In this document: positions 1-5,061 of the stretch, piece by piece
Layout of the letters: every line of letters begins with the position of its first letter
Numbering within the stretch: the first letter of the stretch is position 1
From: Candidatus Sulfopaludibacter sp. SbA3
GTDB lineage: Bacteria; Acidobacteriota; Terriglobia; Bryobacterales; Bryobacteraceae
NCBI GenBank assembly: GCA_945900935.1
Contig: CAMDKT010000487.1
Span: forward strand, 1 to 5,061
Reading direction: 5' to 3'
Length of the DNA stretch: 5,061 nucleotides
Made by a program: the position numbers and the translations under genes
The notes under the pieces: generated by a model
What the model saw: the letters and a program-made list of their open reading frames with translations, nothing else
What the model was told of the DNA's origin: nothing
The model's database searches: none

Positions 1-170
1 GACACCACGCCCTCCCAAGCCATCCGCCCGCTTGTCCGCGGATCGCGCCCCACCACCACAGGCCGCCCCGGCTCTATAAATGTGCCGAACGCCGCCGCAA
101 AATCCAGGATATGACCAGCCGTCAACCCCCGGCCCACGATGCCTCGCAGACCAACGTGGGAGATGCGCAT
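1..170 (-). CDS. Phosphoglucomutase/phosphomannomutase family protein (GlmM-like), N-terminal part, cut by window edge
   Basis: Fifty-six complete codons are visible, running off the window at position 1. The protein opens MRISHVGLRGIVGRGLT, continues with an FAAAFGTF helix at residues 24-31, and has the strand and loop VVVGRDPRTSGRMA at residues 38-51. These are the hallmarks of domain I of alpha-D-phosphohexomutases: the G-(I/V)-R-G-x-x-G opening and the V-G-x-D-x-R-x-S-G loop. Such cytoplasmic, Mg-dependent enzymes move phosphate between C1 and C6 of hexose phosphates (glucosamine, mannose or glucose) through a phosphoserine. That serine loop lies outside the window, so substrate specificity, and therefore a symbol, cannot be assigned. 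The start is well supported: GAGGAG at 179-184 (read on the minus strand) sits 8 nt upstream of the ATG. The upstream CBM9-like gene stops 14 nt before this start, so the two are probably co-transcribed. Family assignment is firm; the exact enzyme is open. Confidence 0.88.
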   Translation of the reverse strand, partial: MRISHVGLRGIVGRGLTAGHILDFAAAFGTFIEPGRPVVVGRDPRTSGRMAWEGVV

Positions 171-184
171 GCCGCTTTCTCCTC

Positions 185-880
185 TCATTTCCCTGCCAGG
201 CGCAACCGCCCGAATGACTCGGGAACATGATAATTCCGCGCGCCCGTCGGCTGCCACGACAGCATCCTATGCCCGTTCGGCTTCTTGCCCTGCATCCGGT
301 AAAAATTGATCCGCATCTCGCTGCCGGCCTTCGCCGCGGCGCCGTTGATGCTCTCCATCGGAATCTGAAATTCGCCGTACCAGATCTTCTTTTCCTTATC
401 GATCCGCGCCTTCACTTTGTAACCCGAATTCCACAACATCCCGCCCTGCGGCAGCGGCGTCTTGCGGTCGATATCCAGATCGATCCACTCGCCCTGCGGC
501 GAAACCTGATACTCGCGGTAGTGCCAGATCTTGTCCATCTCCGCTCCCACAAACACCTCTGCCACGTCCCATTCCCACAGCCGCCACGTGTCTTTCGTCA
601 AATCCGGATCGGCCTTCAAGTTCAGATCCTCATACGGACACGTGAACAAAATATACAAATTCTTGTCCGTCCAAATCGAGCGAATCTCTGTGCGATGCCC
701 CGCCACCGGATCGCCCGTTGGCCCGTTCTCGGCAATCGCCGCAACCGAGTTTTTCCAGTGCCGCGCCTTCGGATCGGCCGTCAACGGCACATCCCGCTTG
801 GCGCGCATGCTCTCGATAACGCCCTTACCGTCGGCCCACAATGGAGCCATGCACAAGAAAATCCACGCAACGTTCTTCAT
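185..880 (-). CDS. Secreted CBM9-like (carbohydrate-binding family 9-like) protein
   Basis: The 231-residue product starts with a short Sec signal peptide (MKNVAWIFLCMAPLWA, probable cleavage after Ala16), so it acts outside the cytoplasmic membrane. The rest reads as one beta-sandwich domain of the CBM9-like type found in many secreted proteins of Acidobacteria and Bacteroidetes. Visible marks are LYILFTCPYEDL (75-86), the LWEWDVAEVFVG strand (101-112), YREYQVSPQGEWID (121-134), EFQIPM (170-175), RINFYR (190-195) and a C-terminal SWQPTG...ESFGRLRL (208-228). Family members resemble xylanase CBM9 modules, but single-domain proteins like this have no settled function; glycan binding is inferred. 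No enzyme domain is attached. ATG at 880 was chosen because the signal peptide begins there and GAG lies 4 nt upstream. A GTG at 889 would add three residues (MRE) but has no Shine-Dalgarno. The gene heads an operon with the mutase downstream and is divergent from the esterase. Confidence 0.85.
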   Translation of the reverse strand: MKNVAWIFLCMAPLWADGKGVIESMRAKRDVPLTADPKARHWKNSVAAIAENGPTGDPVAGHRTEIRSIWTDKNLYILFTCPYEDLNLKADPDLTKDTWRLWEWDVAEVFVGAEMDKIWHYREYQVSPQGEWIDLDIDRKTPLPQGGMLWNSGYKVKARIDKEKKIWYGEFQIPMESINGAAAKAGSEMRINFYRMQGKKPNGHRMLSWQPTGARNYHVPESFGRLRLAGK

Positions 881-910
881 TTCTCTCACGCTATCAGGTT
901 AAATGACCAT
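881..910. promoter_or_regulatory. Thirty-base divergent intergenic region between the CBM9-like gene and the esterase operon
   Basis: Only 30 bases separate the two start codons, too few for two complete non-overlapping promoters plus leaders. On the plus strand a weak sigma-70-like pair can be drawn, TTCATT at 876-881 and TTAAAT at 899-904 with a 17-base spacer. This would put transcription start at or next to the esterase ATG, giving a leaderless or nearly leaderless message. A weak AGGT at 896-899 lies too far (11 nt) to be a good ribosome site. No convincing minus-strand promoter is visible, so it may lie inside the start of the esterase gene. Promoter boxes are guesses from short matches; the spacing itself is a direct observation. 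Confidence 0.35.
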
Positions 911-1762
911 ATGCACACTCTGCGGTCACTTTCGCTTTTGCCCCTCGTCGCCTTAACCCTAGCCGCCCAGCCCGCGCCCGCTCCCGCGCGCCTGCCCGCC
1001 GACGTCACGGTTCAGGAAAACATACCCTACGATACCCATCCGCAAACCGTCATGGATATCTACAAGCCCGCGGGCAAAGGCCCGCACCCGGCCATGATCG
1101 TCATCCACGGCGGCGGCTGGACCGGCGGCGCGAAGGCCAGCATGGTGGACAACTGGGTCGTGCGCTACCTGGAAAAAGGTTTCGTCGTCGCCAACGTCGA
1201 ATACCGCCTGGCCGCCGTCGCCACCGCCCCCGCCGCTGTCGAAGATGCATTGAAAGCCGCGAACTTCTTCTTCGACAATGCTAAGAAATACGGCGTTGAT
1301 CCCAAGCGCGTCGCCGTCACCGGCAGCAGCGCCGGCGGCCACTTGGCGCTCATGGTCGGCATGACGCCGAAAAGCGCGAAACTCGGTAAGCCCGTCAAAA
1401 TCCGAGCCGTCATCAACTTCTACGGCATCACCGATGTCGACGACCAACTCCACGGTCCCAACATGCGCAAGTACGCCATCACATGGGTTCCCGATGGCCC
1501 GGAGCGGACAGCGATCGCCCGCCGCGTCTCGCCCATGACCTACGTGCGCAAAGACGTCCCTCCCGTCCTGACGCTCCACGGCGACGCCGATGCAACCGTA
1601 CCGTATCAGCACGGTATCAACATCACCAAAGCGCTCAACGAAGCCGGCGCGAAAGCCGAAATGATTTCCGTCCCCAAGGGCGCCCACGGCTTCCCCGAGG
1701 AAACACAGGAGCGGCTTTATCCTCAGATTTTCGAGTTCTTGAAAAAACACGGAGTGCTGTAG
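911..1762 (+). CDS. Secreted alpha/beta hydrolase, BD-FAE/esterase-lipase type
   Basis: The 283-residue serine hydrolase is likely exported: residues 1-19 form a signal peptide (MHTLRSLSLLPLVALTLAA) followed by a Pro/Ala-rich linker to about residue 30. The alpha/beta-hydrolase core follows, with oxyanion-hole motif HGGGW (66-70), nucleophile elbow GSSAG with Ser140, the acid in HGDADATVP (probably Asp227) and His259 in GAHGF. All triad residues are present. VMDIYKPAG (48-56) before the HGGG is typical of the BD-FAE/carboxylesterase group, which cleaves ester bonds such as acetyl or feruloyl groups on plant polysaccharides. The actual substrate is not shown. ATG at 911 was chosen over in-frame upstream extension because the signal peptide begins here and upstream codons are antisense to the CBM9-like gene. 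No strong ribosome site precedes it. It is the first gene of an operon with the mutarotase-like gene, whose GTG start overlaps its TAG. Confidence 0.88.
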   Translation: MHTLRSLSLLPLVALTLAAQPAPAPARLPADVTVQENIPYDTHPQTVMDIYKPAGKGPHPAMIVIHGGGWTGGAKASMVDNWVVRYLEKGFVVANVEYRLAAVATAPAAVEDALKAANFFFDNAKKYGVDPKRVAVTGSSAGGHLALMVGMTPKSAKLGKPVKIRAVINFYGITDVDDQLHGPNMRKYAITWVPDGPERTAIARRVSPMTYVRKDVPPVLTLHGDADATVPYQHGINITKALNEAGAKAEMISVPKGAHGFPEETQERLYPQIFEFLKKHGVL

Positions 1763-2793
1763 TGCGTTTCTTACTTCTAACGGCTCTCCTCCTCCAAGCC
1801 CAGCCGCCAAAAATCCACGAAGAAAAAGTCTATGGCCGCGATGCCTGGATCCTCTCCAACGGCCTCATCCGCGTCGCGCTCCTCAAAGGCGGCGGCCACA
1901 TCGCCGAGGTTCGCCAAACCACCGGCGACCCCAAACGCGACATCAACCCCATGCGCGTCCCCCACTACCCGACCATTGACCCGCAGCTTTACAACCCCGC
2001 CAAACACAGCGCGATTTACGGCACCGATCCGCACGCCCGCCTCTCCTCCGGCTACCTGGGCCACCTGCTCTGCTTCCCCTTCTACGGCCCCGCATCCGAT
2101 GCCGAAGCCAAGCAAGGCCTGGGCAATCACGGCGAAGCCCCCGTCGTCGAATGGGAAAAAACCAAAGCGGAAATTACCACCGAAGCCGCGATATTCGAAT
2201 ACGGCGCCGACCTCACACAGACCCAATACCGCGTCTGGCGTCGCGTGACATTGCCCCAAGGCAAGCGCCACGTCAACGTGGAAGAATGGGTGGAGAATCT
2301 CTCCGCGCAGGACCGCCCCATGCAGTGGATGCAGCACGCCACATTCGGCCCGCCATTCGTTGAGCCCGGTCGATCACGCCTGAAAATTTCCTCCCAGGAC
2401 CCCGCCCTCAGTGACCGCCTCATGCCCGAAGAACGCGGCGTCGGCAGCTACACCGCCATCCGCCTCGACCCCGCCCGCCAACAACAGTTCTTCGTCCTGT
2501 CCCATCCCGATTTCCGTGTCCAGATCGGCTATATCTTCCCGGCGGCGCAGAATCCGTGGGTCGGCGATTGGATGGAGAATCAACGCAACAAGCATCTCCC
2601 GTGGAGCAGCCAGGTGATCGCGCGCGGCATCGAATTCGGTAACAGCCCCTATGCCGAAGGGCTGCGCAAAGCCATCGACCGCGGCGCAATTGACGGCACG
2701 CCGACCTATGGCTGGATCCAAGCCCGGCAAACGCTAAAGAACGAGTTCCGAATCTTCCTCGCCGAGGCCGGAGCGGCGGAACCAGGACGGTGA
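1762..2793 (+). CDS. Secreted galactose-mutarotase-like (aldose 1-epimerase fold) protein
   Basis: The 343-residue product starts at GTG 1762, inside the junction TAGTG, so it overlaps the esterase stop by one base; GGAG at 1751-1754 lies 7 nt upstream. Translational coupling is likely. Residues 1-13 (MRFLLLTALLLQA, with GTG read as Met) look like a short signal peptide. The body resembles the galactose-mutarotase-like superfamily: an opening strand ILSNGLIRVALLKGGGHIAEV (30-50), GNHGEA with His123, WMQHATFGPPF with His192, and GIEFGNSPYAEG (289-300) with Glu291. These fit the two catalytic His and the Glu base of aldose epimerases, an inference from motif order. Relatives interconvert sugar anomers, but this family also includes polysaccharide-lyase-like and uncharacterised members, so an activity should not be assumed. 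Pairing with a secreted esterase suggests a role in sugar handling outside the cytoplasm. Confidence 0.78.
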   Translation: MRFLLLTALLLQAQPPKIHEEKVYGRDAWILSNGLIRVALLKGGGHIAEVRQTTGDPKRDINPMRVPHYPTIDPQLYNPAKHSAIYGTDPHARLSSGYLGHLLCFPFYGPASDAEAKQGLGNHGEAPVVEWEKTKAEITTEAAIFEYGADLTQTQYRVWRRVTLPQGKRHVNVEEWVENLSAQDRPMQWMQHATFGPPFVEPGRSRLKISSQDPALSDRLMPEERGVGSYTAIRLDPARQQQFFVLSHPDFRVQIGYIFPAAQNPWVGDWMENQRNKHLPWSSQVIARGIEFGNSPYAEGLRKAIDRGAIDGTPTYGWIQARQTLKNEFRIFLAEAGAAEPGR

Positions 2794-2796
2794 CCT

Positions 2797-3292
2797 ATGG
2801 ATTTCGAAAAGCTCCAAGGAATCTGGCGCAATGGCGCCGCGACCACCACCATTACCGGTGATCGCTTCACGACTGCCCAAATGGGTGCCGAAGACGCTCA
2901 GCCTTCATTTCGAAACCGGACCCGAAGCCGGCAACTCGAATCATGGAATCTATGAATTCGTTGGCGACGATTGGCGGTTTTGCCTGAACATGAGCGGAGG
3001 GCCGGCGCCGAAGGAGTTCGCTCCGTCGCCTTTACGGGGTATCGTCTTGGAAACGATGGTCCGTAGGCCGGCTCCAGCGCCGCCCCTTGCCAACGCACCC
3101 GTGGAGGAATTGCAGGGCGAGTGAACGATGGTCTCCTGCGTGCGTGGCGGCGAAGCGCCGCAACTGGGCATCTTCGAACTGTCGGGCGATAATCTCAAAA
3201 CGTGTGTCGGCCCCTTCGGCGGGGAGCGGCCATCCGGCTTCGCTTCATCAAAAGACGGCGGCGAAACGTTTTCGGTTTGGAAAGGCTGTTAA
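2797..3292 (+). pseudogene. Decayed gene with two tandem TIGR03067-like domains (frameshift, nonsense codon, internal deletions)
   Basis: An intact-looking start remains: ATG 2797 with AGGA at 2784-2787 and MDFEKLQGIWRNG, then ITGDRFT, in reading frame one. That frame ends at TGA 2953-2955. The matching C-terminal half of the same domain is in another frame from about 2890: PKTLSLHFETGPEAGN, GIYEFVGDDWRFCLN, then PKEFAPSP and VLETMVR. After a Pro/Ala-rich linker a second copy begins as VEELQGE, hits TGA at 3122-3124 where the family has Trp, and continues in frame as TMVSCVRGGEAPQ, LGIFELSGDNLKTCV, ERPSGFASS, FSVWKGC to TAA 3290-3292. The order LQGxW, GDRxT, GIYELxGD, RPxxF matches my memory of TIGR03067, an uncharacterised domain common in Planctomycetes and Acidobacteria. 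The second copy lacks the middle of the domain, and the first seems shortened near the frameshift. A 52-residue product could still be made, but function is unlikely. It was probably the third gene of the esterase operon. Confidence 0.72.
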
Positions 3293-3980
3293 CCCAACGA
3301 ATCCGGCAGCGCCGTCACCGGCCCAGCCAGCGTCAACGCCAGTTGCGGATTCTCCGCGCCATACGACAAACACCGGTAACGACGCGGACTCAAACCCGGC
3401 AATCTGATACCGAGACTTGTCTCAAACGTCTCGTCGGCGTGCTTCCGCATCATCACCAACGAAACCGCCGTGTCACCCGCGCCTTGCACTCATGCGTGGC
3501 CGTCACGCGATCGCCGGCCGGAACGGCGCAGGCAGTTCTTCAGCCGTTGGCGGCTTTCGAAATTTCCGGAGCGCCGCGCAGTGCAAATGGTCGGCCAAGC
3601 CCATGCGCATGATCCGAGTCACGCTCTCCGGCGGCGTTCGGTAGTAAGCGCCTTCGGAAATGTGGGTTTCAACAGGCCAACAGCGTTGCCCCCCCTCTCT
3701 CTCCAGAAACTCCCGCAAAACGGACACGGTCGCGGCGGGGCCCACGACCGGCCTGCTCCGTCGCTCGTTGTAGAGGCGGACATATCCGGTCGTCTCTTTC
3801 ACTCCGACCAAGGCGGTCTGTTTGTCCAAACTGCCGCCTTGAAACGTCAACAGAGCTTGAGCTGCGTCGTAGATAAAGCGGCCTTTGCTACCGCTGTCAT
3901 GCAGGTAAGCTCCGACTAGGAAAATGGTGAAGCCCTGCGGCGTCTGCAAAAACGCCGATAAGCGCGCGGAAATGAATCAT
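3289..3980 (-). pseudogene. Degraded minus-strand gene readable across three frames; product unrecognised, C-terminus perhaps anti-sigma-like
   Basis: A plausible start is ATG 3980 (MIHFRALIGVFADAAG) with GGAG about 7 nt upstream, but that frame stops after 27 codons. The longest open stretch is another frame, from about 3976 down to TGA at 3503-3505. It has no good start of its own (only TTG 3949) and contains FLVGAYLHDSG, GRFIYDAAQALLTFQGGS, YVRLYNERRSR, VSVLREFLERE, RTPPESVTRIMRMGLADH and LHCAALRKFRKPP. A third frame from 3489 gives GAGDTAVSLVMMRKHADE, TFETSLGI and LALTLAGPVTALPDSLG, ending at TAA 3289-3291. Between them, a short piece in the first frame (VTATHEC, about 3480-3506) bridges the break. 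The string MGLADHLHCAALRK, followed by HEC and a final strand-rich segment, recalls the C-terminal domain of acidobacterial zf-HC2 anti-sigma proteins. I hold this weakly, and no transmembrane segment is visible. An alternative is one real but unusual 148-residue protein at 3503-3949. Confidence 0.5.
3689..3704. repeat. C7 homopolymer followed by a short CT microsatellite inside the minus-strand pseudogene
   Basis: Seven consecutive C residues (3689-3695) run into alternating TC to 3704; on the minus strand this reads GGAGAGAGAG followed by G7. It codes the Glu-Arg-Glu-Gly-Gly stretch of the long middle frame. Such tracts are prone to replication slippage and to sequencing error. The open frame is continuous across it, so it does not itself cause a visible break here. 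Confidence 0.75.
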
Positions 3981-4063
3981 GCCGCTCCATACCATTCGGC
4001 ACATCCACTGCGATTACCGGTCGGCGCTCCGCCCGGTGGCATACTAAAACCAGGAGAAATAAC
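3981..4063. promoter_or_regulatory. Divergent spacer with probable ytxH promoter and strong ribosome site
   Basis: This 83-base gap separates the minus-strand pseudogene start from the YtxH gene. On the plus strand, TGGCATACT at 4037-4045 looks like an extended -10 element (TGn before a TATAAT-like hexamer). AGGAG at 4052-4056 lies 7 nt before ATG 4064. If the -10 is right, the leader is very short and starts close to the ribosome site. No clear -35 box is visible. GGAG at about 3988-3991, read on the minus strand, lies before ATG 3980 and supports that codon as the original start of the degraded gene. The promoter call is tentative; the ribosome site is clear. Confidence 0.45.
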
Positions 4064-4327
4064 ATGGCACAAGAAAGTGGCGACAAAGTAGTTTGGTTCC
4101 TGGCTGGCGCGGCAATCGGCGCGGCCATCGCACTGCTCTACGCTCCCGCAAGCGGCGAAGAGACCAGGACGAAGTTGCTGGAAAGGGCCAACGAAGGCCG
4201 TGACCTGCTCGGCGACCGCGGGCGCGACCTCATGGATCGAGGACGCGAACTCTACAGCAAAGGCAAAGGCATGGCCGACGAAGCCGCCGATATGCTGGAG
4301 CGCGGCCGCAAAATCGTCGAAGGCTAA
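4064..4327 (+). CDS. YtxH domain-containing small membrane protein
   Basis: The 87-residue product has the standard YtxH layout: a short polar N-terminus (MAQESGDK), one hydrophobic segment VVWFLAGAAIGAAIALLYAP at residues 9-28, then the signature ASGEETR (29-35). The rest (36-87) is a highly charged amphipathic helix with recurring Arg-Asp/Glu-Leu and Gly-Arg units (EGRDLL, RGRDLM, RGRELY, ERGRKI) that could form a coiled coil. YtxH proteins are small, general-stress-associated envelope proteins in Bacillus; their molecular role is unclear. It is probably anchored with the charged helix in the cytoplasm, an inference from topology. Start choice is decided by AGGAG 7 nt upstream. The dehydrogenase gene begins 4 nt after its stop, so the two are likely co-transcribed. 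The family call is firm; nothing here indicates what it does with its neighbour. Confidence 0.9.
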   Translation: MAQESGDKVVWFLAGAAIGAAIALLYAPASGEETRTKLLERANEGRDLLGDRGRDLMDRGRELYSKGKGMADEAADMLERGRKIVEG

Positions 4328-4331
4328 TGCC

Positions 4332-5061
4332 ATGCTTCCGGCCTACGCCATCGAACCGTATGCCGATTTCACCCTGCCCGCCAACCGGCAGCGGCAGCGG
4401 GAAGCCATCGACGCCGTCCGCGGCGAACTCGGGCGCGATTACAATAACTGGATTGCGGGGCGGGCCGTTCAGACAGGACAATGGCTCGCCTCCGTCAACC
4501 CGTCCCAGCCGACCGAAATCATCGGCCGCCACGCCAAGGCCGATGCCGCTCAAGCCCGCCAAGCCGTCGAAGACGCCCACGCCTATTTCAGCGAATGGGC
4601 CTTCACGCCCGTCGAACAGCGTGTCGAAATCCTCGTCAAAACCGCCGCCATCCTTCGCGCCCGTAAATTCGAATTCAACGCGTGGCTGATCCTCGAAGCC
4701 GGTAAGTCCTTCGCCGAAGCCGAAGCCGAAACCTCCGAGGCCATCGACTTCTGCGAATACTACGCCCGCCAGATGTTGCGTTACGCCGCGCCCGATCCGG
4801 TCGTCCAAATTCCCGGCGAAAAGAACGAAATGGTGTATCTCCCTCTGGGTGCCGGCGTTGTCATTCCGCCTTGGAATTTCCCGCTTGCCATTCTTGCCGG
4901 CACCACCGTTGCCGCGCTGGTCTGCGGCAATACTGTGGTTTTGAAGCCTTCGAGCGAAACACCTATCATTGCCGCGAAATTTGTGGCGGCCCTCCACGAA
5001 GCCGGCCTGCCGCCGCGGGCATTGAACCTCTGCGTAGGCAGCGGCGCCGAAGTTGGCGACA
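4332..5061 (+). CDS. 1-pyrroline-5-carboxylate dehydrogenase (RocA/PutA2-type aldehyde dehydrogenase), N-terminal part, cut by window edge
   Basis: The visible 243 residues are an aldehyde-dehydrogenase NAD-binding domain with the N-terminal arm of the P5C dehydrogenase branch. Family enzymes oxidise glutamate semialdehyde, in equilibrium with pyrroline-5-carboxylate, to glutamate with NAD+. This is the last step of proline and arginine breakdown in the cytoplasm. Evidence includes LASVNPSQPTEIIGR (52-66), ILEAGKSFAEAEAETSEAIDFCEYYA in two adjoining pieces (120-133 and 134-145), VVIPPWNFPLAI (176-187) with the oxyanion-hole Asn182, VVLKPSSETP with the NAD-binding Lys205, and VGSGAEVGD (235-243). 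The acidic AEAxxxxxEAIDFxEYYAR pattern and PPWNFP are typical of P5C dehydrogenases rather than general ALDHs. The catalytic Glu and Cys lie beyond the window. ATG 4332 has a modest AAGG-type site about 8 nt upstream, inside the end of ytxH. The symbol is withheld because a rocA or putA2 label depends on the missing part. Confidence 0.88.
   Translation, partial: MLPAYAIEPYADFTLPANRQRQREAIDAVRGELGRDYNNWIAGRAVQTGQWLASVNPSQPTEIIGRHAKADAAQARQAVEDAHAYFSEWAFTPVEQRVEILVKTAAILRARKFEFNAWLILEAGKSFAEAEAETSEAIDFCEYYARQMLRYAAPDPVVQIPGEKNEMVYLPLGAGVVIPPWNFPLAILAGTTVAALVCGNTVVLKPSSETPIIAAKFVAALHEAGLPPRALNLCVGSGAEVGD

Noticed and set aside
227..910. In-frame open extension upstream of the esterase start
   Set aside because: It is antisense to the CBM9-like gene, is Arg/Pro/His-rich like GC-rich antisense noise, and would put the esterase signal peptide in mid-protein.
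903..956. ATG at 903 opening a short plus-strand frame just before the esterase ATG
   Set aside because: It gives only 17 codons in a different frame, without a ribosome site or recognisable peptide.
1483..1761. Open extension upstream of the mutarotase-like GTG
   Set aside because: It lies out of frame within the esterase C-terminus and its low-complexity Arg/Pro sequence has no family marks; the GTG has a ribosome site and a signal peptide.
959..1810. Long minus-strand open frame across the esterase gene
   Set aside because: Gly/Val/Asp-rich translation typical of the antisense of a high-GC gene; the plus strand carries a complete catalytic hydrolase.
1777..2730. Several open frames on both strands inside the mutarotase-like gene
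   Set aside because: They are shadows of one coherent coding frame with motif order intact and lack start signals or recognisable domains.
2797..3292. Programmed frameshifting or stop readthrough in the TIGR03067-like gene
   Set aside because: There is no clear slippery heptamer at the frame change, residues are missing at both lesions, and three kinds of damage in one gene point to decay.
3202..3919. Plus-strand open frames across the minus-strand pseudogene
   Set aside because: They are Arg/Ser/Pro-rich and without ribosome sites; the minus-strand frames look far more protein-like.
3916..4128. Minus-strand frame overlapping the start of the YtxH gene
   Set aside because: Its first third is antisense to a confident YtxH gene and its end (many Arg) is not protein-like; ATG 3980 with its own ribosome site is better.
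4230..4997. Minus-strand 255-codon frame across YtxH and the dehydrogenase
   Set aside because: Antisense of a clear P5C dehydrogenase; Gly/Phe/Asp-rich composition reflects codon bias of the plus strand.
1..5061. tRNA, rRNA, CRISPR arrays, insertion-sequence ends, attachment sites
   Set aside because: No cloverleaf, repeat-spacer pattern, transposase motif or terminal inverted repeat was seen on reading both strands.

Overview
The window is GC-rich and looks like bacterial chromosome. The gene mix suggests an Acidobacteriota member of the Solibacter/Bryobacter type: a secreted CBM9-like protein, a secreted BD-FAE-like esterase, a secreted mutarotase-like protein, a TIGR03067-type tandem-domain protein and a YtxH protein next to a RocA-type dehydrogenase. 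This placement rests on remembered gene content, not on a search. No mobile element, tRNA, rRNA or CRISPR array was seen.

Layout. Positions 1-880 hold a two-gene minus-strand operon: a secreted CBM9-like protein (185-880), then the N-terminal 56 codons of a phosphoglucomutase/phosphomannomutase (GlmM-like) that leaves the window at position 1. Only 30 bp separate its first start codon from a divergent plus-strand operon: a secreted alpha/beta hydrolase (911-1762), a secreted galactose-mutarotase-like protein overlapping it by one base (1762-2793), and, 3 bp further on, a decayed gene with two TIGR03067-like domains (2797-3292). That last gene carries a frameshift, a TGG-to-TGA type nonsense codon and apparent internal deletions.

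Facing it is a second degraded gene on the minus strand (3289-3980), readable only across three frames. Its stop codon shares the palindrome GTTAAC with the stop of the plus-strand pseudogene. An 83-bp divergent spacer (3981-4063) leads to a healthy plus-strand pair: a small YtxH membrane protein (4064-4327) and, 4 bp later, the N-terminal 243 residues of an NAD-dependent 1-pyrroline-5-carboxylate dehydrogenase (4332 to the window end).

How the genes may work together: the divergent block at 1-2793 reads as a small carbohydrate module. A secreted sugar-binding-like domain, a secreted esterase and a secreted mutarotase-like protein act outside the cytoplasmic membrane, next to a cytoplasmic hexose-phosphate mutase. 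The substrate cannot be read from the sequence. The right end belongs to proline/arginine catabolism, with YtxH as a co-transcribed envelope protein of unknown role. The most unusual feature is the roughly 1.2-kb convergent island of two decaying genes (2797-3980) between intact neighbours. I found no convincing new multi-gene system.
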